The position numbers and the translations under genes were made by a program. The notes beneath the pieces are model-generated. The model had not been told where the DNA came from, did no database searches, and was given only the letters and a program-made list of their open reading frames with translations. 64,000 nt of DNA from Caryophanales bacterium UBA6449 (lineage in GTDB: Bacteria; Bacillota_I; Bacilli_A; RFN20; CAG-288), in the NCBI GenBank assembly GCA_002437105.1, contig DJOB01000004.1, positions 67,273 to 131,272 on the forward strand, written 5' to 3'. Shown here piece by piece: positions 18,536 to 27,759 of this stretch (positions are counted from its first letter, which is position 1; each line of letters starts with the position of its first letter).

Positions 18536-19447
18536 CTAGTCGCCGAACAGATCGCTGATCGCCGATTTTAGATAGTCATCCATCTTGGCGTACAGAGTCA
18601 TCTTCTTCCCCGTTATGGGATGCGTGAACTCGATCATGTACGCGTGGAGCAGCTGACCCCGATCGAATCGGCTATCCTTCTTGGGACAGTACAGCGGATC
18701 GCCGACGATCGGTAATCCGATGTAGGCGAGGTGGGCTCTGATCTGGTGGGTGCGCCCCGTCTCTAGATGGCAGCGGAGCAGGGAGAAGCCATGGTGGGCG
18801 GCGATCTTTTCAAAGTGGGTTACTGCCCTATTTCCCTTGGGTGAGGGGAGAGCCCGATGCTCTTCATGGGTAGGTTTGAGCAGGGGTACATCGACGGTGA
18901 AGCGATCCTCTCGAGCTTCGTTGTAGGTGAGGGCGAGATAGGTCCTCTGCACCGCGTGGACCTTGATCTGCTCCTGAAGGTTGAGCAGGGCTCTAGGAGT
19001 CTTGGCTACGAGCAGTAGACCGGAGGTATCCTTGTCGATCCGGTGGACGATACCGGGACGTCCCCCCTGCATCATCTCCTCATCGAACTGGAAGTCGTCC
19101 GCTCGGGTCGCGAGAAAGTTCACGAGGGTATCGGTCTGGTGTCCGGGAGCGGTGTGGACCACCAGTCCCCGCGGCTTGTTGAAGACGATGATCGCTTCGT
19201 CCTCGTAGACCGTCTCTACTCTGATCGAGGGATTGGGGACGATATCCTTGGGTTCTGGAGGCAGAGGCATATAGGTGATCTTTTTCGCTCCCAGGAGGCG
19301 TAGTGACGGCTTGTTGACGGATCGACCGTTGACCTCGATACCGTTCTTGATGATCTTCTGAGCGGTGGCACGCGAGATGTGCAAGGCTTCACTCAGCACC
19401 TCGTCGATCCTGCCCTGCAGTTCAGTCTCTATTGTTTTTGTCTCCAT
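18536..19447 (-). CDS. rluD: Large-subunit rRNA pseudouridine synthase, RluD family
   Basis: 303 residues: an N-terminal S4 RNA-binding domain (about 10-70, with SRATAQKIIKNG) then the RluA/RluD catalytic domain. The signature HRIDKDTSGLL contains the catalytic aspartate that attacks uridine. RluD-type enzymes modify helix 69 of 23S rRNA; other RluA-family members differ in target, so the exact site is inference. The start has AAGGAG about ten bases upstream and overlaps the end of lspA by 26 bases. A pairing of lspA with this gene is common in Bacillota. Confidence 0.9.
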   Translation of the reverse strand: METKTIETELQGRIDEVLSEALHISRATAQKIIKNGIEVNGRSVNKPSLRLLGAKKITYMPLPPEPKDIVPNPSIRVETVYEDEAIIVFNKPRGLVVHTAPGHQTDTLVNFLATRADDFQFDEEMMQGGRPGIVHRIDKDTSGLLLVAKTPRALLNLQEQIKVHAVQRTYLALTYNEAREDRFTVDVPLLKPTHEEHRALPSPKGNRAVTHFEKIAAHHGFSLLRCHLETGRTHQIRAHLAYIGLPIVGDPLYCPKKDSRFDRGQLLHAYMIEFTHPITGKKMTLYAKMDDYLKSAISDLFGD

Positions 19448-20180
19448 CGGTCTTCCTCTCCTTAGTCGGGTCCTGCTGAAGGATATCCTTCAGCTTCTCA
19501 TCGTCGTCGAGGTGTTTCTCCGGGTTGCCGCTCTCATCATCTTCTTTTGGCTCACTGGAGTTTCTTTCTGAGATCTCTTTGTTCTTAGCGGCTTCTCTCA
19601 CCAGCGAGATGATCAGCCCGATCACCAGCACGATCACGCCGGCCGTGAGGAGGACATCGGCGATGTTGCAGACGTAGGACAGGAATCCCCAGTCCCCGTT
19701 TCCCACGGCGATCCAGTCGATGACAGCGCCGTCCTTATAGAAGGCGCGGTCGATGAAGTTGCCAAAGCAGCCCGCGATCATCAGGTAGAGCGCATAGCGG
19801 ATCGTCGGCGTCTTGGTGTGGAATCGGTAAGCTAGATAGACGATCATCCCGATGCCGGCGATGATCGATACCGAGGCGAGCAGGATGCGCTGACCGGAGA
19901 GCGTACCCCAGGCCATGCCCCGGTTGTAGGTCAGGGTTAGTCCGAGGATATTCTTGCTGTCACCGTAGTGGATGAGCGATTTCAGGTATCCTTCGGGCCA
20001 GTAGGCCTGCATCAGCAGCTTGGTCATCAGATCGAGGAAGAATCCCAAGAACACGAGCCAACCGCCCTTCCTTAGGAAGTAGAGGAATTCGCTGGGCGCT
20101 CTCTTTAGCGCGGCCAGGATCCTGTGGCCGATGCTGGAACTATCTGGCTGCTCCGGCTGTCGTTCTCGGTTATTTTTCAT
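19422..20180 (-). CDS. lspA: Lipoprotein signal peptidase II with charged C-terminal tail
   Basis: Membrane aspartic protease that cleaves signal peptides of prolipoproteins after diacylglyceryl transfer. It has four membrane segments and both catalytic aspartate motifs: GNFIDRAF and VCNIADVLLTAG. At 252 residues it is longer than the usual 150-170. The N-terminus adds a basic region of about 30 residues, and the C-terminus adds about 70 highly charged residues (K, E, D-rich), probably disordered and cytoplasmic. The start at 20180 has GGAG six bases upstream and overlaps the ileS stop. The window encodes at least five lipoproteins as likely substrates. Confidence 0.94.
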   Translation of the reverse strand: MKNNRERQPEQPDSSSIGHRILAALKRAPSEFLYFLRKGGWLVFLGFFLDLMTKLLMQAYWPEGYLKSLIHYGDSKNILGLTLTYNRGMAWGTLSGQRILLASVSIIAGIGMIVYLAYRFHTKTPTIRYALYLMIAGCFGNFIDRAFYKDGAVIDWIAVGNGDWGFLSYVCNIADVLLTAGVIVLVIGLIISLVREAAKNKEISERNSSEPKEDDESGNPEKHLDDDEKLKDILQQDPTKERKTDGDKNNRD

Positions 20181-22917
20181 CTGCTTCTCCAACTTTCTTG
20201 CAGTAGGCGTGATAGGCCCGGAGGCAGCGGTCGCACATATTGCCATCGGGAGTCTGGTTGACCCGGTCGAAGTAGGACCAGCACCGGTCGCAGCGCTGAC
20301 CAGCGAATCTCGTCACCCGGTTGTTTTCACCCAGGGTGATTTTCGCAAAGCCCAGCATCCGAGCTATCTCATCCGGGCCGATACTGTTGAACAGCTTGAT
20401 GAATTCGGGGGTGGAAGAGACCTCCACCTGACTCTCGGAAGTCTTCTTGAGGGTCGAATCCTTCGACTTTGCCTCCTCCATGGCTCGGTTGACCATCGTG
20501 CGCAGCTTCATGAAGGGCTGGTAGATATCCGCGTCGAGCTCCGGGTCGAAAGGAAGGTCGGAGAAGCGATCTAGGTTGGAGAACTCCTTCTTCGAACCGG
20601 GCAGGGCCTGGTAGGCCTCGTCGGCGGTGAAGGCGAGTATGGGGGTGTAGAGCAGAGCGAGGGTCTTCACCAGCGTGTAGAGCGTCCGCTGAATCGCCTT
20701 TCTCCTGGGGGAGTTGGGCTCGTCGCAGTAGAGCGCATCCTTGGAGATGTCCAGGTACCAGCCGGAAAGATCGGAGACGAGGAAGTTGAGAAGCTCGGTA
20801 GAAGCGGACAGGAAGTCGTACTGGCTGTAGGACTTCCGGACCCTGGTAGAAACCTGGGCCAGCCGGTTGAGGATCATCCGATCGGCGAGGGAGAGCACTT
20901 CTCCGCCCCGGGTAGGATCGAAGGCGTGAGCCTCGTCATCCCACAGGTTGGAGAGCATGAACTTGAAGGTGTTTCTGATCTTTCGGTACTCTTCGGATAC
21001 CGATTTGAGCAGGTCCTGCGTCAGAGCTATCTCGGCCGTGGTGAAGTCGATGGAAGCCACCCAGAGGCGGAAGACATCAGCGCCGTAGGCGTTGCAGATA
21101 GCTTCGGGGTAGATACCGTTCTTCTTGGACTTGGAGAACTTCTGTCCGTTCTGATCGACGATGAAGCCGTTGGTGACGATAGCGCGGTAGGGGCTGATGC
21201 CATTGAGCGCGACGGAGATGATCATGGAGGCGTTGTACCAGCCGCGGTACTGGTCGTTACCCTCGAGGATCAGATCTGCCGGATAGGGTAGACCGCGGTT
21301 CTTCTCAGCGTTGAGCCAGCTGGATCCCGAGTCGAACCAGACATCCATGATGTCGACTTCCTTGGTGAACTTCCCATCGGGAGAGTGGGGGTTGGTATAG
21401 CCTTGAGGCAGGAAGCTCTCGGCGGGCTGGTCATACCAGCAGTCGGAGCCCTTCTCTCTAATCTGCGCTTCGATATTAGCGAAGACTTCAGGATCGTTTA
21501 TAGGAGTGCCATCCTGGCAGTAGATGATAGGAATGGGAACACCCCATGCCCGCTGACGCGAGATGCACCAATCGCCGCGATTCTCGAGCATGTTGCGAAG
21601 TCTGACCTTACCCCACGCGGGCAGGAAATTCACCTGATCGCAGTTGTCGAGCAGGCTCTTTCGGATCGAGTCGAGCGAGCAGAACCACTGAGGGGCCGTA
21701 CGGAAGATGAGGGGCTTGCCGTTTCGCGCATCCACGGGGTAGGAGTGGACGATGTCCTGCTCCTTGAGGAGGGCGCCCACCTCGGTCAGCATCTGGATCA
21801 CGATATCGTCCGCCTTGGCATAGAAGACACCGGCGAGCCTCTCGCCGCACTGGGCGGTCAGGCACCCTTTGCTATCCACGGGGCAGTAGGGTTTGAGACC
21901 GTATTTCATACCCACTCGGTAGTCGTCCTCGCCCAGTCCGGGTGCGGTGTGAACGCAGCCGGTTCCGTCGTCGGCGGTGACGTGCTTTCCCACGATGACG
22001 ATCGAGTCGCGATCGTAGAAGGGATGGCGGCAGACCGCGCCTTCCAGGTCTCGACCCCTGTAGGTCCGCTTGAGCTTGACGTGGGTCAGATTCAGCTCGG
22101 CGACCAGTTTGTCCTGCAGGGAGCGGAGGAAGATCAGCCGCCCCTGGTCGGTCTCGTAGAGGCCGTACTCCATATCGGGGTTGAGACAGATGGCGAGGTT
22201 GGAAGGGATGGTCCAAGGGGTAGTGGTCCAGATGACGAAAGCATCACCGACCTGCAGATCCTTGACGGGGGTCTTGACGCGGAAGCGGACATAGAGGGTC
22301 TTAGCGGGCAGGTTCTTGTACTCGATATCGGCCTGGGCACAGGCGGTCTCCGAGATGGGGGACCAGTGGACGGGCTTCTCGCCGCGGTAGATCAATCCCT
22401 TGCGGTACATCTCGGCGAAGACGTGAATCTCATCGGCCTCGTAGTCGTTGGTGAGGGTGATGTAGGGGTCCTCGAAATGACCGACCAGCTCGAGTCGGCG
22501 GGCTTGACCTTTCTGGTGCTCGACCTGCTTGAGCGCGTACTCGCGGCAGAGCTGCCTAAACTGGGAACGGGTCAGGCTCTTTCGGTCGACTCCCGATTTG
22601 GTGATCTCGTTCTCGATGGGGAGACCGTGCGTGTCCCAGCCGGGGACGAACTCACAGTGGAATCCCTCCATGGTCTTCGAGCGGATGATGATATCTTTGA
22701 GGACCATATTCAGTCCGTGTCCCGCGTGCAGATCGCCGTTGGCGTAGGGAGGACCGTCGTGCAGGTAGAATTCCCGGCCACCTTCCGTCTCCTGCAGCAT
22801 CTTCAGGTAGAGTCCATCGCGCGCGATCTTCTCTACATATTCAGGCTCTCTCTTAGGCAAGTCTCCCCGCATCGGGAAAGTGCCTTTGGGCATACAGAGC
22901 GTCTTTTTGATTTCCAT
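20170..22917 (-). CDS. ileS: Isoleucyl-tRNA synthetase
   Basis: Class I aminoacyl-tRNA synthetase, 915 residues. The HIGH-type motif is PYANGDLHAGH, and the KMSKS loop is KFSKSKKN. The CP1 editing domain lies between, with the threonine-rich WTTTPWTIPSNLA segment. The C-terminal zinc knuckle (CDRCW...CDRCL) is present, so this is the bacterial Zn-containing type. AAAGGAG lies eight bases before the ATG. Many Bacillota ileS genes carry a T-box leader, but I found no T-box consensus in the 220 bases upstream. It leads an ileS-lspA-rluD unit with overlapping genes. Confidence 0.97.
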   Translation of the reverse strand: MEIKKTLCMPKGTFPMRGDLPKREPEYVEKIARDGLYLKMLQETEGGREFYLHDGPPYANGDLHAGHGLNMVLKDIIIRSKTMEGFHCEFVPGWDTHGLPIENEITKSGVDRKSLTRSQFRQLCREYALKQVEHQKGQARRLELVGHFEDPYITLTNDYEADEIHVFAEMYRKGLIYRGEKPVHWSPISETACAQADIEYKNLPAKTLYVRFRVKTPVKDLQVGDAFVIWTTTPWTIPSNLAICLNPDMEYGLYETDQGRLIFLRSLQDKLVAELNLTHVKLKRTYRGRDLEGAVCRHPFYDRDSIVIVGKHVTADDGTGCVHTAPGLGEDDYRVGMKYGLKPYCPVDSKGCLTAQCGERLAGVFYAKADDIVIQMLTEVGALLKEQDIVHSYPVDARNGKPLIFRTAPQWFCSLDSIRKSLLDNCDQVNFLPAWGKVRLRNMLENRGDWCISRQRAWGVPIPIIYCQDGTPINDPEVFANIEAQIREKGSDCWYDQPAESFLPQGYTNPHSPDGKFTKEVDIMDVWFDSGSSWLNAEKNRGLPYPADLILEGNDQYRGWYNASMIISVALNGISPYRAIVTNGFIVDQNGQKFSKSKKNGIYPEAICNAYGADVFRLWVASIDFTTAEIALTQDLLKSVSEEYRKIRNTFKFMLSNLWDDEAHAFDPTRGGEVLSLADRMILNRLAQVSTRVRKSYSQYDFLSASTELLNFLVSDLSGWYLDISKDALYCDEPNSPRRKAIQRTLYTLVKTLALLYTPILAFTADEAYQALPGSKKEFSNLDRFSDLPFDPELDADIYQPFMKLRTMVNRAMEEAKSKDSTLKKTSESQVEVSSTPEFIKLFNSIGPDEIARMLGFAKITLGENNRVTRFAGQRCDRCWSYFDRVNQTPDGNMCDRCLRAYHAYCKKVGEADEK

Positions 22918-23144
22918 AGTCCACTCCTTTTTGTTAGTTCAGTGCACAAGAAAAGACACTGGAAAATAACGTTGATTATTTTAATAGCAAAGAGGGTATT
23001 TTGGCGATGAAAAAGCGGATAAACTGTTCCGGAAGACCATTCGGCTGTAGAGAGACCATAAATTATTATCGGTTTCAGCTTGCATTTTCGAGTGTCATTC
23101 AAGTATACGAGTAGAGATGTAGTTAGGGCCGCCCGCTATATTCG

Positions 23145-26132
23145 TTATTTCGCTATTCGCTTGATGATTTTCCATATTTTCCATTTTGATTTCGATACCG
23201 CCCAGCTGGTCTCATTGCGAGGTGGAATAGTTTTTCTTGACGCTGACGTGACGTAGTGCGTCGTGAATCGGCATTCGGGATAGCTGTGGCAGCCGAGGAA
23301 GAAATGGCGATCCTTCTGTCTAGTGACTAGGAAGTCGTTGCACCGGGGGCAGTGGAGGTTGCGTTTGACCGCGTAGGCATCGAGGATGTGATACTTACAG
23401 TAAGGGTAGTTGGAGCAGACATAGGCTCCCTTTCCAGAATCTCTCCTGACGAGATACCCGCTTCGGCAGCGGGGACAGTGGATCCGGCGACTCTGGGCTA
23501 ACGGGGCGATCTCGGGATTGAGAATCTGGGCTTTCGACTCGATTTCGCTAGCGAAGATGGAAGGTTGGTTGGGATTTACTAGGAGGATCGTGTATCTCTT
23601 CGCTCGGGTCATGGCGACATAGAAGAGTCTCCGCTCCTCAGCGTGCGGGAACGAGTCCTGGCATCCCGAGAGGCGGGAGATGATCGGATCGGGTTCGTAC
23701 AGGTTTGGTAAGCCGTATTTTCCGATCTCCAGGTTCAGGACGATCACGTGGTCAGCCTCCAGACCTTTGGAAGCATGGATGGTCATAAATCCGATGTCGA
23801 GGTCAGGGTAGCGCGAGTAGTGAATCCCGCGGTTTTTATCCATCGTTAGGAATTCCTTATTCAGGTATTCCTCGATGTCGAAATTGTTTCGGGCGAGGAT
23901 GAGGATCTTTCCGGCGGGGGCGGTGCGACCGATGAAGTCCAGGGCGGTGGCTAAGGCTTCGGGTTTATTTTGGGTGTAGTACACGAACTTTAAAGGGGCG
24001 TCCACCTGGGAGGAACCGACGATGGATTTCTTTATCTGATTAGGATTCTTCATGATGAACGACGATGAGATATCAGCGGATTTCAAGGAGAGGCGGTGCG
24101 ATCGAGGGATGGTTAGAATCTTTGCGGTAGGAAACAGCTTGGAGAATTCGCTGGTGCTGGAGACGTTGGAACCGTTGAATCCGTAGATGGATTGCCAATC
24201 GTCGCCTACGGCTAAAAGCTTGGCTCGACCATGATCGAGGATGCGGCGGAGAAAGTTTAATCGGCTGTTCGATATATCCTGAAACTCGTCCACGATCACG
24301 TATCTATACTTGAATAGCGAGGTCTGTTGGAGGTAGTTGCTGGCCAGATTTATCATTTCGGAGAAATCTATCTCCCCTCTGCTGTCTATCTGATTCCGAT
24401 AGAAGGCATAGATGTCCTTGCATATCTTGAAGAGCAGCGTGTACTTATGGATTTCGCCGCGATCGTGGCTCATCTGTGCTGCTAGCGCATCTATCTGGTC
24501 GACCGGGATGGACATATCGATGAGGAGAATGAGTACTGATCTGAGAAGGTTCTTCAGGTAGCGGAAGCTCTTGGAGTTAGAGAGCTTCGATAGCAATCTA
24601 TTTTTCACCTCGGTCGGGGTTTCCTGTATCTCGACGCGGTGCGCAGTCAGCTGCTTAGAAAGGACGTCGACCCAGTCTCCTTCGGTGAAGTTGTAGGAAT
24701 AGGTCTTAAGGCATACGGTCCCATTCTCCTGGTGGATCTTCTCCTTCCACGCCATGGAGTTGAGGTATTCTTTCTCGCCCATTCCGAACTGTGGGGCCCT
24801 TCCGTTTTTATCTATTCCGAAATGCTCGTGGTAGATATCGTATTTCGTCAGGTAGAAATCGGGCAGGTACTGCCTTCGCTCGATGGTGGCGGTGTCGATC
24901 TTATAGGGCTTCTCGTACTCGTAATCGATTCCGTGCAGGAAGTAGAAGTTTGCGATGCTGAGCTCCTGGAGACTCTTGACCTTCTCCTTCTTGAACGTCA
25001 TCTTTCTGAAGTAGAGATTCTTGAGGCTCTGGAGATTGTTGTAGTTGATAAATTTCTCTTCCTCGATCTGGTCGTCCGTGCTCATTGAGCTGAATAGGTA
25101 GAGGCTGTAGTACTGGATGATGTTGGAGATCACCTGATCGTCAGACATCCGCTCGCTGTCAAAATAGGATTCGAATATCGCTTCGAACTGATCGTCGACG
25201 AGCGGCTTTCGCTCCTCGTGGTCTTTGATTATCTCGTAGGCCAGCGCGTGAAAGGTGTCGATCTTTATCCCGGCTATCTTCTCTCCTATCTTGTCCTTCA
25301 GATCTCGGCAGGAATTCCGCGAGTAGGAGAGGACGAGGATGGTGGCGGGATCTACTCGCTCGTGTTCGATCAGCCACCGGATCTTTCCACTGATTGTCGT
25401 GGTCTTTCCGCATCCTGCGCCAGCGAGGAGGAGGACGCGATCGTCGTCGGTCAAGATCGCTCTTCTCTGGCTATCGTCGAGGCGACAGCCGTTGATGTCA
25501 TCGAATATTTTGGATTTTATATTCTGGTTGAGATAGGCCTCATTCAGTCTATTGCGATATTCATCCTCGCTATCCAGGATGGAGAAATCGTACATCGGCC
25601 TGATTCCGGTCTCTTTCAACCTTGCTCTGATCGCAGCGATCCTAGCGGCTATGGACGTTTGGTCGCTAGAGCTGTAGTACTGCGTGGATTCGAAGAGGGT
25701 TTCATGTAGGCTAAATTGTTTTTTAATAGCCTCTATATTATTCTTTATGGAGTTAGCATCCTCTTGGACACAAGATAGTTTTTTGGGAATGCTCCTTCGG
25801 TCGAATAGGCTGAGAAGACCCAGGTCTGCGATGATTGGATCGAAGATTTCGCTCGAATAGCGCTGCGGATCCTTTAGGATATCGAGGTCTCGATATCTGG
25901 CTTCGGCTTCCAGAATCTTCTGGATCTTCGCGTTGTGTTCTGCAATCTCGGCCGCGGCCTTCTGGTATCTAGCTAGTACGCTAGCTTTGAGCTGTTTGCC
26001 CTTCTCTCCACTCCCTTCGATCAGGTAGGTAAAAGGATCATCGATAGGTGTGAATTTCTTGGCCTGCTTCACCGCGGAATTCACGAATCTGTTCAGCTTA
26101 TGTTCCAGCAGTATTCGCGCGAAGAGATTCAT
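23145..26132 (-). CDS. Superfamily 1 DNA helicase, helicase IV-like, with two C-terminal zinc ribbons
   Basis: 995 residues. UvrD/Rep-type ATPase with Walker A AGAGCGKTT (K243), motif II VDEFQD, motif III GDDWQSIYGF and motif VI VAMTRAKR. Between the motor halves is an insertion with PDFYLTKYDIYHEHFGID (D425, E436). This resembles the nuclease-like insert of E. coli helicase IV (HelD). Two topoisomerase-type zinc ribbons close the protein (CPRCRSGYL...CSNYPYC and CPRCNDFL...CHSYPEC). About 200 N-terminal residues are helical and unrecognised. A role in recombination or replication restart is inferred from family. The start has AAGGA eight bases upstream. Confidence 0.85.
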   Translation of the reverse strand: MNLFARILLEHKLNRFVNSAVKQAKKFTPIDDPFTYLIEGSGEKGKQLKASVLARYQKAAAEIAEHNAKIQKILEAEARYRDLDILKDPQRYSSEIFDPIIADLGLLSLFDRRSIPKKLSCVQEDANSIKNNIEAIKKQFSLHETLFESTQYYSSSDQTSIAARIAAIRARLKETGIRPMYDFSILDSEDEYRNRLNEAYLNQNIKSKIFDDINGCRLDDSQRRAILTDDDRVLLLAGAGCGKTTTISGKIRWLIEHERVDPATILVLSYSRNSCRDLKDKIGEKIAGIKIDTFHALAYEIIKDHEERKPLVDDQFEAIFESYFDSERMSDDQVISNIIQYYSLYLFSSMSTDDQIEEEKFINYNNLQSLKNLYFRKMTFKKEKVKSLQELSIANFYFLHGIDYEYEKPYKIDTATIERRQYLPDFYLTKYDIYHEHFGIDKNGRAPQFGMGEKEYLNSMAWKEKIHQENGTVCLKTYSYNFTEGDWVDVLSKQLTAHRVEIQETPTEVKNRLLSKLSNSKSFRYLKNLLRSVLILLIDMSIPVDQIDALAAQMSHDRGEIHKYTLLFKICKDIYAFYRNQIDSRGEIDFSEMINLASNYLQQTSLFKYRYVIVDEFQDISNSRLNFLRRILDHGRAKLLAVGDDWQSIYGFNGSNVSSTSEFSKLFPTAKILTIPRSHRLSLKSADISSSFIMKNPNQIKKSIVGSSQVDAPLKFVYYTQNKPEALATALDFIGRTAPAGKILILARNNFDIEEYLNKEFLTMDKNRGIHYSRYPDLDIGFMTIHASKGLEADHVIVLNLEIGKYGLPNLYEPDPIISRLSGCQDSFPHAEERRLFYVAMTRAKRYTILLVNPNQPSIFASEIESKAQILNPEIAPLAQSRRIHCPRCRSGYLVRRDSGKGAYVCSNYPYCKYHILDAYAVKRNLHCPRCNDFLVTRQKDRHFFLGCHSYPECRFTTHYVTSASRKTIPPRNETSWAVSKSKWKIWKIIKRIAK

Positions 26133-26266
26133 TTCTATAATCCTTACTGAGCCGGGAAGATTATAGATTTTTCAGGGCTTTAATCTAAAATAATTTTTCT
26201 TCCAGCGATGAAGTTTGGATTATCCGATCGGCGATCGCGGATGATTTAAAGAGGTTCTCGTAGAGG

Positions 26267-26980
26267 CTATCGGGATTGGAATCGGTACATGAAGATTGCA
26301 GCGGCCACCGCCACATTGAGCGAGTCGAACCTTCCCATCGCGATGCGGATGGGAGTGCCGACTGCGCGGTGGTCTTTCGGTATCCCTTGTCCTTCATTGC
26401 CTAGGACGATTCCGCATGGCTTCTCTAGATGATCGAATTCTCTCTCGTCCTTTCCTTCGAGGAGGGTGAGATAGAGGTGAGCCTTGGTAGCGAGGAGCTC
26501 CCGGTAATCCATCACGCCGACAGGGATCCTAAAGATTGCTCCCTTGGAGGCCTGGATGACTTTGCTGTTGGTGAGCGAAGCGGATTCCGGGGAGATCATG
26601 ACGGACGAGAAGCCAAAGCAGAGGGCGGTCCTGATGATGGTTCCGACATTGCCGGGGTCCTGTACACCATCTAGATAGATGAAATTGTCTCCTGGAGTTT
26701 TGGTCTTGGTTACCTTGGCGATGCCGAGGACCTTTGCTGGGGTCTTGAAATTTGACAGCCGGCTGATGAGAAATTCGGGAATGATATAGGAACTCTCCGC
26801 GGGCACTAGAGCTTCGCGGCTCGCGGCGATGGTAGCCTTCAGTGCTTTGGCTCTCTTCGCCTCCTCGATGAGATCGTTCCCCTCGATGATCACTAAGTCG
26901 TCCTTCGACTCGCCCTTCTTGATCGCCAACAGAGTCTTGAATGTTTGGCTGTGGGCGCTCGATATCTCGATGATATTCAT
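26267..26980 (-). CDS. SpoU-family (TrmH) RNA 2'-O-methyltransferase
   Basis: 237 residues. An N-terminal substrate-binding region precedes the SPOUT catalytic domain with its three motifs: LDGVQDPGNVGTIIRTA, IVLGNEGQGI and SLNVAVAAAI. The fold binds S-adenosylmethionine in a deep knot and usually methylates a ribose in 23S rRNA or tRNA; the exact site is not readable. The start is the ATG at 26980, with AGGAAG five bases before it; a TTG further upstream lies inside the preceding gene. The stop of the upstream metallopeptidase is only 8 bases away. Confidence 0.9.
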   Translation of the reverse strand: MNIIEISSAHSQTFKTLLAIKKGESKDDLVIIEGNDLIEEAKRAKALKATIAASREALVPAESSYIIPEFLISRLSNFKTPAKVLGIAKVTKTKTPGDNFIYLDGVQDPGNVGTIIRTALCFGFSSVMISPESASLTNSKVIQASKGAIFRIPVGVMDYRELLATKAHLYLTLLEGKDEREFDHLEKPCGIVLGNEGQGIPKDHRAVGTPIRIAMGRFDSLNVAVAAAIFMYRFQSR

Positions 26981-26988
26981 TTCTCTTC

Positions 26989-27672
26989 CTATTCCTTCTC
27001 CCAAAAGTGCCCAGATGAGATGATCAGGTCGTGCTTCCTGATGGTTTCCCTGTCGGCAAATGAGTACAGCGTATTGTAGAAGTTACGGTCGTGTTTCGCC
27101 ACTAGGACATGCGTGAGTTCATGGTCCACTACCGAGGCTATCACATTCGGAGCGAAAGCGAGCAGCCGCCTATCGAAGGTGAAGATGTGAGCTCGGATGG
27201 TGAGGGAGGCGAGCTTACCGCGGAACTTACCCATCCTGATGGTATAACTCGCAGGAAGGGGGATTCCCGCGCGGGCTGATTCGCGTTTCAGCAGGGCCTC
27301 CAGCACACTTCTGGCGCGCTGGTCGAACTCCGCTGTGAATCCCCGGCTGCTTCTCTGTGAGACATAGTCATCGCCGCTGGTTGGGACGGGTAGGATCCTT
27401 CGCTTCTTTCCCAGGTACCATATGGTCTTGTTCTTCCAGTCCAGCATCGGTGTGAAGCTCATATCGGGCAGCGCGGGTGAACTGAGTTTGGGGAGCATGG
27501 TACGGATGATCGTTAGACCTCGGTCCAGTCCCAGCCGCGTTCCGATCGCACAGTCCAACATGCCGTAGCTGCGGACGATCGATACCCGGGTTCCCCCTTT
27601 TACCATATGTATATGGAGGGGGATCGTTCTCTCGCCGACCTGGATTTGCGTGTCTATTCGATCCGTTTTCAT
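26989..27672 (-). CDS. YgjP/DUF45-type zinc metallopeptidase
   Basis: 227 residues. The zinc-site motif is VVDHELTHVLVAKHDRNFY: HExxH with a third histidine seven residues on, as in YgjP (SprT-like) proteins. The region upstream, with R-G-K-hydrophobic strands, fits the family. Function in bacteria is poorly known; E. coli YgjP relates to UTP metabolism in older annotation, which I would not rely on here. The start at 27672 is supported by GGAG; the frame stays open 66 codons further but would then overlap the divergent pduL gene. It is the first gene of a probable unit with the methyltransferase. Confidence 0.8.
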   Translation of the reverse strand: MKTDRIDTQIQVGERTIPLHIHMVKGGTRVSIVRSYGMLDCAIGTRLGLDRGLTIIRTMLPKLSSPALPDMSFTPMLDWKNKTIWYLGKKRRILPVPTSGDDYVSQRSSRGFTAEFDQRARSVLEALLKRESARAGIPLPASYTIRMGKFRGKLASLTIRAHIFTFDRRLLAFAPNVIASVVDHELTHVLVAKHDRNFYNTLYSFADRETIRKHDLIISSGHFWEKE

Positions 27673-27759
27673 CGTTAGCTCCGCTCCGTTATCAACGCTT
27701 TTTCTTTTTCTGACTACTGAGTATATATTCTCAATATAACTAGGGAGGAAAAAGGTACG

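Noticed and set aside
21385..23010. A 541-codon plus-strand frame opposite ileS
   Set aside because: Antisense shadow of a conserved synthetase gene, with no Shine-Dalgarno and no recognisable domain.
22918..23144. Possible T-box riboswitch upstream of ileS
   Set aside because: The conserved T-box sequence and a specifier-loop stem could not be found on the minus strand in this short spacer.
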